Assembly (NCBI GenBank): GCA_002495535.1
Contig: DAFX01000099.1
Coordinates: forward strand, 2,699 to 12,227
DNA length: 9,529 nt
Source of the DNA: Euryarchaeota archaeon UBA433
Lineage (GTDB): Archaea > Thermoplasmatota > Poseidoniia > Poseidoniales > Poseidoniaceae
Reading direction: 5' to 3'
In this document: positions 1-4,780 of the stretch, piece after piece
How positions within the stretch are numbered: position 1 is the first letter of the stretch
How the letters are laid out: every line of letters starts with the position of its first letter
Notes under the pieces: generated by a model
Told to the model about the DNA's origin: nothing
The model's input: only the letters and a program-made list of their open reading frames with translations
Database searches by the model: none
Position numbers and translations under genes: made by a program

Positions 1-66
1 CGGATGGACATGAGGACTTCGGTCGATAAGGGAAACATAATTCTTAGTGGCTGCACGCCACACGGC

Positions 67-73
67 TTTTTAA
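67..73 (+). promoter_or_regulatory. Candidate TATA box of the winged-helix gene
   Basis: The AT tract TTTTTAA is centred 27 nt before the ATG at 97. That is the archaeal TATA-to-start distance expected if transcription begins at or next to the start codon. It also argues against the upstream in-frame ATGs. Confidence 0.4.
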
Positions 74-76
74 TGG

Positions 77-89
77 GGGTGAATTACCC
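77..89. promoter_or_regulatory. Candidate operator, copy 1 (GGGTGAATTACCC)
   Basis: A 13-bp inverted repeat with arms GGGT and ACCC (extended by an inner A/T pair) around a short spacer. It sits between the TATA-like box and the start codon at 97, where a bound regulator would block transcription. It matches the repeat at 478-490 at 11 of 13 positions. The regulator encoded immediately downstream is the obvious candidate binder (inference). Confidence 0.5.
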
Positions 90-96
90 GGTATTA

Positions 97-441
97 ATGG
101 AAAAGCGGCGAAGAGACCTGCCAGTCACCATCTATCGCGTCTTGCTTTACCTCTCAAGAATGAGAGAAAGAGAAAGCGACGCCCGACGTTTGATGAGAAT
201 AGAACGGGCGGTGAGTGTGGATCGAAAAGAACTCCGATTGCATCTTCAACGCCTGCATGAAGCTGGTCATGTCGAGATTACTGAACGATCAGGCAAAGGT
301 CGAGGAGGCCATCCCGTGTTGATTTATGACATCACAGAAAACGGTAAGACCCTGCGTTCCGACATCGGCCGTTGGATCGATCTGGGCGTACGCATGGGTT
401 ACTATCCGGATTCGTTTTTCTATTTGCCAAGCGACGAATGA
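97..441 (+). CDS. Winged-helix DNA-binding transcriptional regulator
   Basis: A 114-residue basic protein that looks like a PadR/MarR/ArsR-type winged helix. It has an N-terminal helix (about residues 8-22), a helix around 30-38, a probable recognition helix (42-57, ending LQRLHEAGHVE) and a Gly/Arg-rich wing (ITERSGKGRGGHPVLIYDIT, 61-80), then a C-terminal helix that could serve dimerisation. The frame is open back to an ATG at 4, with further ATGs at 10 and 73. I chose 97 because homology-like sequence starts there and because a TTTTTAA box at 67-73 lies about 27 nt upstream, which fits a leaderless archaeal transcript. The inverted repeat at 77-89 lies between box and start and recurs before the next gene, so I infer that this protein represses itself and the following membrane operon. 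No ligand-binding domain is visible, so the inducing signal is unknown. The fold is fairly sure, the exact family is not. Confidence 0.75.
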   Translation: MEKRRRDLPVTIYRVLLYLSRMRERESDARRLMRIERAVSVDRKELRLHLQRLHEAGHVEITERSGKGRGGHPVLIYDITENGKTLRSDIGRWIDLGVRMGYYPDSFFYLPSDE

Positions 442-452
442 TTGCGGGTATT

Positions 453-466
453 TTATACCGGTATAA
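453..466. promoter_or_regulatory. Perfect 14-bp palindrome TTATACCGGTATAA overlapping the promoter
   Basis: A perfect dyad lies between the stop of the regulator gene (441) and the 92-aa gene (509). Its outer parts merge with two TATA-like tracts, TTTTATA (451-457) and TATAATTTA (462-470). The core CCGGTAT also occurs at 88-94, just upstream of the regulator start. It could be a second binding site for the regulator or a symmetric promoter element; the sequence does not decide. Confidence 0.4.
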
Positions 467-470
467 TTTA
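462..470 (+). promoter_or_regulatory. Candidate TATA box of the small-membrane-protein operon
   Basis: TATAATTTA is centred about 43 nt before the ATG at 509. With standard archaeal spacing this predicts transcription starting near 490-494, leaving a short leader of about 16 nt. The repeat at 478-490 then falls between the box and the transcription start. Confidence 0.4.
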
Positions 471-477
471 CCTCGTC

Positions 478-490
478 GGGTTAAGTACCC
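478..490. promoter_or_regulatory. Candidate operator, copy 2 (GGGTTAAGTACCC)
   Basis: The second copy of the GGGT-N5-ACCC repeat, 18 bp before the ATG at 509 and just downstream of the TATA-like tract at 462-470. Reading the window by eye I found this exact arm-and-spacer pattern only here and at 77-89. A degenerate form, GGGTGAAGTCACC, lies inside the 92-aa gene at 670-682. Confidence 0.5.
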
Positions 491-508
491 CTGCTCTATC
501 CCCAAACC

Positions 509-787
509 ATGTCCGGCAAGAAATCGGTTGACAAGGTCTCGAAAGGCCTCACATCACTGATCGACGAGTTTTCGTCCGCAGTGAAAGAAATGGTCAATGC
601 AGGTGAAGCAACCGTTGTGGAACTGGCTGTTGGCTCGAGTCGAGTCATCAAAGCTGCCATCAACGCAACGGGTGAAGTCACCAAGATCACAGTCGAAACC
701 GCAGGCAACGTCGTCAACACCGTCGCAGAGGGTGTTGTCAAAACCGTGAGTCCTAAGGCCCGACAAGAAAAAAATGAAGAGGAATGA
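509..787 (+). CDS. Small amphipathic repeat protein (92 aa), first gene of membrane-associated operon
   Basis: I do not recognise a family. The protein has no cysteine, no signal peptide and no strongly hydrophobic membrane span. Residues 5-30 form a predicted helix. Residues 31-80 fit an 11-residue periodicity (31-41, 42-52, 53-63, 64-74, 75-80) with hydrophobic residues at repeat positions 5-6 and 9-10, Gly/Ser/Ala near the repeat start, and many Thr and Val. The tail is charged (KARQEKNEEE). Eleven-residue amphipathic helices of this sort occur in apolipoproteins, synucleins, LEA proteins and phasins, where they lie on membranes or lipid surfaces; a similar role here is inference. Its stop codon overlaps the start of the next gene (ATGA at 784-787), implying coupled translation with the two tiny membrane proteins. 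A 13-bp inverted repeat and TATA-like tracts precede it. Confidence 0.7.
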   Translation: MSGKKSVDKVSKGLTSLIDEFSSAVKEMVNAGEATVVELAVGSSRVIKAAINATGEVTKITVETAGNVVNTVAEGVVKTVSPKARQEKNEEE

Positions 788-969
788 TGAAAATGATTTA
801 CAGAATGTTAATTGGAACCATAGCAATGGGTGCCGCTGGACTCGTAATGGGTATGACAGCAAGCACTTTCAAACACTATTATTACAAGCACTCAGATGCC
901 CAAGATCGAACACTAACTGGTGTACAAGAAGTCATACTTTCAGAATCTACAATTGAGGTGGAAGAATGA
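784..969 (+). CDS. Tiny single-span membrane protein (61 aa)
   Basis: An unrecognised small protein. About residues 5-25 form one hydrophobic segment rich in Gly, Ala and Met (LIGTIAMGAAGLVMGM), followed by a Tyr/His/Lys stretch (FKHYYYKHSD) and an acidic C-terminus (IEVEE). This suggests one membrane helix with a soluble tail. Start choice is uncertain: ATG codons occur at 784, 787 and 793. The purine-rich GAGGA at 779-783 is spaced best for 793, which would give 58 aa. The gene overlaps the upstream gene by four bases and the downstream gene by four bases (ATGA at 966-969), so the three products are probably made in fixed proportion. Confidence 0.6.
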   Translation: MMKMIYRMLIGTIAMGAAGLVMGMTASTFKHYYYKHSDAQDRTLTGVQEVILSESTIEVEE

Positions 970-1142
970 TTCCAGCACTCGTTGTTGGAATTGGAGTTGC
1001 AGCATTTACTGTTGATCTTCTCAGCGGCGCTGCTGCTGCAGGAGCAGGATATGGGATTGGGCGGAAATATGGCCGAAAATTGTGCGAAGCCATGGACGGC
1101 GTCGAGTCTAAGGTCGCACAAGCCTATCAAAACTTCAAGTGA
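966..1142 (+). CDS. Tiny glycine-rich membrane protein (58 aa)
   Basis: A short gene easily missed by length cut-offs. Translation from ATG 966 to TGA 1140-1142 gives 58 residues: a hydrophobic, small-residue segment (IPALVVGIGVAAFTVDLL, 2-19), then an Ala/Gly run with glycine-zipper spacing (SGAAAAGAGYGIGRKYGRK, 20-38), then an amphipathic tail ending VAQAYQNFK. The strong GAGGTGG at 955-961 has correct spacing, and the start overlaps the previous stop (ATGA). These points support a real gene. Glycine-zipper helices pack closely and can oligomerise in membranes; partnership with the neighbouring 61-aa protein is inference. No known family recognised. Confidence 0.6.
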   Translation: MIPALVVGIGVAAFTVDLLSGAAAAGAGYGIGRKYGRKLCEAMDGVESKVAQAYQNFK

Positions 1143-1174
1143 AAGATTGATGTGAATTAGGAGTATGGGCAAGC

Positions 1175-1984
1175 GTGGCACAACCATTGCAACTGCCTGA
1201 ACTCCCTCCTGAAGGGCCATGGGCGGCTTATGTACTGGTCGTCATATGGCTGCCGTTGGTTTTACGGATCATATTTCTTCTCTTTCCCTTTCGAAGAGCT
1301 CTCGTGCGCTTGGCACCACACACAACCTGGGCCATCAAACAACTCCGAGACCTTCCTATCAAAGGAATTGGAATTTTAGCGTTGAATGAGATTATTGCTT
1401 TCAGTATCCCTCCACTGATTGTGTTGGGCTTGCGAGGTTTTCTTGATCCAATTGGATGGCAAACGTGGAGCGATGCTCCAAACTCCGGTATTGCTTTGCT
1501 GACATTAGCATTCTTCGTTTGGATCTTCTTTGATTTTTTGAGAATCGCTCGTGTTCGTAGAATGATGAAAGCGCTTGAAAAGCATGATATTGAAAAAATC
1601 AAAAAAATTGCTGATGCTGGTCTTAAAACCCGTAAATGGCTTCGGAAATTTTCAAAGAAAGAACAACCAGATGTCGCTTCTATTACAGAAACGAGCACTG
1701 AAGTTGCAACGAAATCCGCAAAACGCTGGGGCAAAAGAATTCTTCTAACCCGTAAAATTACGCCAGCTGGGTTGCTGAGTTCTGTCGCTTTGACAGCCTC
1801 AGTTCAACTCGCACGTTCCGGGGCTGGAAAACTCACCGATGCCGTCGATGCTCGACTTCAACGAGAATTCGATAACATCGCCAAAACCAACACTAAGACC
1901 CTGATTATTTTGTTGATACGAGATCTATTGATGGGTATCATTCCTATTCTTATTCTCGCCGGGCTACCAATTTTGTTCGCATGA
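1175..1984 (+). CDS. Multi-pass membrane protein of unknown function (269 aa, GTG start)
   Basis: An unrecognised integral membrane protein. Hydrophobic segments lie at about residues 17-38, 65-87, 105-124 and 242-267, with a weaker one near 198-212. Between segments three and four is a long, strongly basic region (about 125-195: LRIARVRRMMKALEKHD, then KIKKIADAGLKTRKWLRKFS) that probably sits in the cytoplasm. The start is GTG 1175, preceded by GGAG at 1160-1163; no other start exists in frame after the stop at 1148-1150. The ATG at 1165 is in another frame and stops after ten codons. It follows the 58-aa gene by 32 bp and looks like the last gene of the operon. Its coding sequence is locally AT-rich (19 of 60 bases G or C at 1561-1620). 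It may be the membrane core with which the preceding small proteins associate (inference). Confidence 0.75.
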   Translation: MAQPLQLPELPPEGPWAAYVLVVIWLPLVLRIIFLLFPFRRALVRLAPHTTWAIKQLRDLPIKGIGILALNEIIAFSIPPLIVLGLRGFLDPIGWQTWSDAPNSGIALLTLAFFVWIFFDFLRIARVRRMMKALEKHDIEKIKKIADAGLKTRKWLRKFSKKEQPDVASITETSTEVATKSAKRWGKRILLTRKITPAGLLSSVALTASVQLARSGAGKLTDAVDARLQREFDNIAKTNTKTLIILLIRDLLMGIIPILILAGLPILFA

Positions 1985-2038
1985 ACCAGCCGCCATGTTC
2001 ATGGAGAACCGCCGCTACCCCAACTACAGGGAACCACC

Positions 2039-2752
2039 ATGTCACTGCTCATTTTAATGCGCCACGGCCAATCGATGTGGAACGCTGCGAAGTTGTTCAC
2101 CGGGTGGGTGGATGTTCCGCTCACCAACGTCGGCATCCAAGAAGCGATCGATGGTGGCAAAAAAATCGCCCATCTGGATTTGGATGAAGTCCACGTTTCA
2201 ACCCTGATCCGCGCCCAAATGACGGCCATGCTCGCACTCGCTCAACACGGTGGGGGGAAAACTCCCGTGTTCCAATACCCTGAACCAGAGCAAGGACGCT
2301 CGAACGTTTCTGAGAATGAAGCCCGCATGATCGAATGGGCTCAAATCCGTGGCGATGCGGGTTCCTCAGACTTGCTTCCAGTCCATGTCTCTTGGCAACT
2401 CAACGAACGAATGTATGGAGATTTGCAAGGCCTCAACAAGGACGACACTCGTGCGAAGTATGGGGATGAGCAAGTGCACATTTGGCGTCGTTCGTTCGAT
2501 GTCCCTCCTCCAGAAGGAGAATCCCTTCAATTGACCGCTCAACGGACGATTCCCTATCTCGATTCGACCCTAATACCAGCGCTTCAATCTGGGAAAAACC
2601 TCTTTGTCGCCGCCCACGGCAACTCCCTTCGCAGCATCATCATGCACATCGAAGGGTTGAGCGAAGAAGAAGTCCTTTCTTTAGAAGTGCCAACGGGCCA
2701 GCCAATGGTGTACGCCTGGTCTGAATCGGGTTGGGAACGTCATGAGCTCTGA
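2039..2752 (+). CDS. gpmA: 2,3-bisphosphoglycerate-dependent phosphoglycerate mutase
   Basis: Interconverts 3- and 2-phosphoglycerate in glycolysis/gluconeogenesis through a phosphohistidine intermediate, in the cytoplasm. The family signature is clear: LMRHGQSMWN with catalytic His9, FTGWVDVPLT (20-29), LIRA (Arg58), LNERMYGDLQGLNK (121-134, catalytic Glu123), KYGDEQVHIWRRSFDVPPP (140-158), AAHGNSLR with His193, and PTGQPMVY near the C-terminus. Length is 237 aa against about 250 in E. coli. There are deviations. The usual RHGES is RHGQS and the usual ERHYG is ERMYG. About 38 residues are inserted between Arg58 and Glu123 (65 apart here, 27 in the E. coli enzyme), and the loop after PPP plus the C-terminal tail are shortened. 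The start is supported by AGGGA at 2028-2032. The last 11 bases overlap the DUF1499 gene. Many archaea use the unrelated cofactor-independent enzyme, so bacterial ancestry is plausible. Confidence 0.92.
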   Translation: MSLLILMRHGQSMWNAAKLFTGWVDVPLTNVGIQEAIDGGKKIAHLDLDEVHVSTLIRAQMTAMLALAQHGGGKTPVFQYPEPEQGRSNVSENEARMIEWAQIRGDAGSSDLLPVHVSWQLNERMYGDLQGLNKDDTRAKYGDEQVHIWRRSFDVPPPEGESLQLTAQRTIPYLDSTLIPALQSGKNLFVAAHGNSLRSIIMHIEGLSEEEVLSLEVPTGQPMVYAWSESGWERHEL

Positions 2753-3236
2753 GCGCCAACTCGTCACCCGCTCCAATGTCATCCTTGTCGTGATTGCCTT
2801 GGTTTCGCCATGGCTACTTTGCCAGGCCTGGATCCTCACGAGCGCCCCAGATGTGACCTTCGAATCCATGCCAACCTGTGACAGTGACAGCATGAATTGC
2901 GCCCACCTTGGTGGTGGTGCAGATTTCAGAATGGATGATTCCCTCAGTCTTGTCGTTGAAGCCCCAATTGAAGAGGTCAAACAGCACTTGTCACAGTACA
3001 TCGACACCAACAACGGCGACGTCTTGACCAGCGATTCCAACGGCACTTCACATTATGTTCACTTTGTTGAACGAACATCGTTTTGGCGGTTCCCAGACGA
3101 TGTCAGTGTGGGCCTGACTGCCCTCGATGATGGAAGTACAACCATCGAATTGCACTCGCAATCCCGGCTTGGTCAAAGCGACCTCGGTGTGAACCCTGCT
3201 CGTCTTGAAGGGCTTCATGCAGCGTTGGCGGCTTGA
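2742..3236 (+). CDS. Membrane-anchored DUF1499 family protein
   Basis: A 164-residue protein with one N-terminal hydrophobic anchor (about 12-33, VILVVIALVSPWLLCQAW) and a DUF1499 domain behind it. The diagnostic features are the motif RFPDDVSV (116-123) and the C-terminal block SQSRLGQSDLGVNPARLEGL (139-158), the usual S-S-R-x-G-x-S-D-x-G-x-N-x-x-R signature of the family. The biochemical role of DUF1499 is not established. Cys46 and Cys53 follow the anchor, but a disulfide is only speculation. The start ATG lies inside the end of the phosphoglycerate mutase gene (11-bp overlap), so the two are likely translated from one transcript. The 3' end overlaps the convergent JAMM gene by 22 bp. Family membership is confident, function is not. 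Confidence 0.85.
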   Translation: MSSERQLVTRSNVILVVIALVSPWLLCQAWILTSAPDVTFESMPTCDSDSMNCAHLGGGADFRMDDSLSLVVEAPIEEVKQHLSQYIDTNNGDVLTSDSNGTSHYVHFVERTSFWRFPDDVSVGLTALDDGSTTIELHSQSRLGQSDLGVNPARLEGLHAALAA

Positions 3237-3976
3237 TCGTTGAAGCCTTCCCAGCCGTAGGGGTATCCGTCTTCATCGACGAGCACCACATTGATTCCCA
3301 GCCCGTTTTTATGAAAAGCAATCAGCTGAATTTCGTGGATCTTGTGGCCGCTTGGCGCGACGCCAAGCACCGGTAATTGTTGACGCTGGAAGAACGATCT
3401 TCGCTTGGCTTTTGTCGGTTCGGCAACGGCTTCTTTGCCAACCCTTCTGCGCTGGCCTTCAACATCATCAAACCACGGCAGGGGCCCCTCGGGAGAAAAG
3501 CGAAGACCGAGGATCATATCGATGCCAGGTGTTTCTTGGGCGGCATCAGCATCAGCCCCACTCGGAATTGCAGGGGCGTTAGGATGGGTGTGCAACCAGT
3601 GCGTGAACCGTCCAGCGCGAGAGCCGCGGGAACTTGAGAACATGTCATCGGTCCAATCTTCAGGCAGATGGTGCACTGAATATGAATCGCCACGGTTGAC
3701 GATATGAGCCTCTTTGATCCTGTAGCCTTGCCCTTGGAACAAGTTTGCAATGCATTCAGTTGCACTGAAGCGTTCGTCAACCTCCTCAACATGCGGTGAT
3801 TGGGCGTCAATGTCCAGGCCGACTAGAATTTCGTCAGGCAGCGCCTGGAGGCCCCACCAGACGAGGTCTTCAAACACACTTCCTGGCAAGTGAACCTGTG
3901 CGGTATAGGCTTCCCTGCTCTGGTATGACTCCTCATTGTAGGTGGTCATTAACTCAACAAGCCACGCTTCAACCAT
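3215..3976 (-). CDS. JAMM/MPN+ (JAB1/MPN/Mov34) zinc metalloprotease-like protein
   Basis: A protein of 253 residues with a complete JAMM signature: HTHPNAPAIPSGAD gives zinc ligands His129 and His131, then Ser139 and Asp142, exactly the spacing H-x-H-x7-S-x2-D. An upstream glutamate in LPDEILVGL (Glu49) fits the catalytic Glu at the end of the first helix. JAMM enzymes cleave isopeptide or peptide bonds next to ubiquitin-like modifiers; in archaea they remove SAMP proteins, and others act in sulfur-carrier processing. The substrate here cannot be read from the sequence. It is much longer than minimal archaeal JAMM proteins (about 140 aa), with a long insert between Glu49 and the His pair and a C-terminal extension rich in basic residues. 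The frame runs open to 4270, but that part covers the divergent gene. ATG 3976 has GGAAGG nine bases upstream; ATG 3994 is the alternative. Confidence 0.85.
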   Translation of the reverse strand: MVEAWLVELMTTYNEESYQSREAYTAQVHLPGSVFEDLVWWGLQALPDEILVGLDIDAQSPHVEEVDERFSATECIANLFQGQGYRIKEAHIVNRGDSYSVHHLPEDWTDDMFSSSRGSRAGRFTHWLHTHPNAPAIPSGADADAAQETPGIDMILGLRFSPEGPLPWFDDVEGQRRRVGKEAVAEPTKAKRRSFFQRQQLPVLGVAPSGHKIHEIQLIAFHKNGLGINVVLVDEDGYPYGWEGFNDQAANAA

Positions 3977-4043
3977 CGTCCTCGACCTTCCCATACCCCT
4001 CTCTTGAATGAACTGTGCGGAGGTCCATGGAGCCGAAGAATCT

Positions 4044-4050
4044 TTCAAAA
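4044..4050 (+). promoter_or_regulatory. Candidate TATA-like box TTCAAAA before the acidic protein gene
   Basis: The box is centred 26 nt before the ATG at 4073. The identical heptamer occurs at the identical distance before the GTG start at 5682 on the other strand. This supports a leaderless start and the choice of 4073 over the in-frame ATG at 4004. Confidence 0.4.
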
Positions 4051-4072
4051 GGGTCGGCCCGTAGGTTTCACT

Positions 4073-4780
4073 ATGGCGAAGAAGAAAGGCGGCTTTGGGC
4101 GTTTTCTTGGCGCCATAACAGGAACACCCTACGAGCGCCTGCTCAAGCAAGTTGACAAACTGGTCAATGAATTTGAGGACGACGATCGAAAGTTGGCCAA
4201 GAACCTCAACAAACTTGTCAAGATGGTTGGTGAGCAATACGAAGAAGAGAACATCGATGAGGAGGAGCACGATTTGATCCTTGAGGCAATCGAAGAAGTT
4301 GACCCTGAAGGGCGCTCCTTTGGCAAACTCACTGACGATGAGGATTCATTCTACGCTGGAAGCGTCCCCGATGCACCGGAACTGAAGCGAGGAAAGCGTG
4401 CCAGCCTCGACGACCTTATGCAATCAAAGGGCGATGAATTCCTGGGCAGTTATGGCCGAGACGAATTTGAAGAATTCAAAGCTCGAATGAGTGATGATTT
4501 CATTGCAGAGTCCGATGATGCGATACGCCAAGGCGATCACCAAGCAGAAATTGTCACCGAAAACCGTGTCTTTGGCGATGCGGATGAGGAACTCGACCAG
4601 TTGAAACAACAAATTTCCCAAGAATCTGGCTTGGTTGATCCAAACGCTCAGGAAGAAGAAGAGGAAGTTGAAGGCTATTCCATCGATGAAGATGGCGTGG
4701 AATGGTTCGAAGATGAAGACGGCTACTGGTGGTACCGTGAGGAAGGCCAAGACGACTGGCAACCTTACGATGAAGCCTGA
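4073..4780 (+). CDS. Highly acidic helical protein with aromatic-acidic C-terminal tail
   Basis: A soluble 235-residue protein with no signal peptide or membrane span; family not recognised. A basic N-terminus (MAKKKGGFGRFLG) precedes a charged helical, possibly coiled-coil region (about 20-76: LLKQVDKLVNEFEDDDRKLA then NLNKLVKMVGEQYEEE). The middle is acidic and low in hydrophobic residues, probably flexible. The tail (200-235) packs Trp and Tyr among Asp and Glu: two DG repeats (DEDGVEWF, DEDGYWWYRE), then DDWQPYDEA. Such tails could be interaction motifs. The in-frame ATG at 4004 would add 23 residues unlike the rest; ATG 4073 has the TTCAAAA box 26 nt upstream. It is divergent from the JAMM gene across 96 bp, so shared control is possible, but nothing shows it is a substrate. 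The 3' end overlaps the next, convergent gene by 16 bp. Confidence 0.75.
   Translation: MAKKKGGFGRFLGAITGTPYERLLKQVDKLVNEFEDDDRKLAKNLNKLVKMVGEQYEEENIDEEEHDLILEAIEEVDPEGRSFGKLTDDEDSFYAGSVPDAPELKRGKRASLDDLMQSKGDEFLGSYGRDEFEEFKARMSDDFIAESDDAIRQGDHQAEIVTENRVFGDADEELDQLKQQISQESGLVDPNAQEEEEEVEGYSIDEDGVEWFEDEDGYWWYREEGQDDWQPYDEA

Noticed and set aside
4..96. Extension of the winged-helix gene to ATG 4
   Set aside because: The stretch contains the likely TATA box and operator, and encodes sequence with no helix-turn-helix character. Kept only as an alternative start.
670..682. Third operator-like sequence GGGTGAAGTCACC inside the 92-aa gene
   Set aside because: One arm is broken (CACC instead of ACCC) and it reads as ordinary codons (Thr-Gly-Glu-Val-Thr). 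Probably chance.
554..862. Minus-strand frames opposite the small-protein operon (also 882-1220 and 1228-1734)
   Set aside because: They lie fully opposite coupled plus-strand genes, have unnatural composition and lack promoter or ribosome binding signals.
1165..1200. ATG at 1165 with a nearby GGAG
   Set aside because: It stops after ten codons in another frame. The GGAG better serves the GTG at 1175.
4004..4072. N-terminal extension of the acidic protein from ATG 4004
   Set aside because: The extra 23 residues do not resemble the rest of the protein and would cover the promoter region. A TATA-like box sits 26 nt before ATG 4073.
3977..4270. Upstream extension of the JAMM reading frame to 4270 on the minus strand
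   Set aside because: It is antisense to the 5' part of the acidic protein gene and its translation is a shadow of that gene's charged codons. The starts at 3976 or 3994 have better support.
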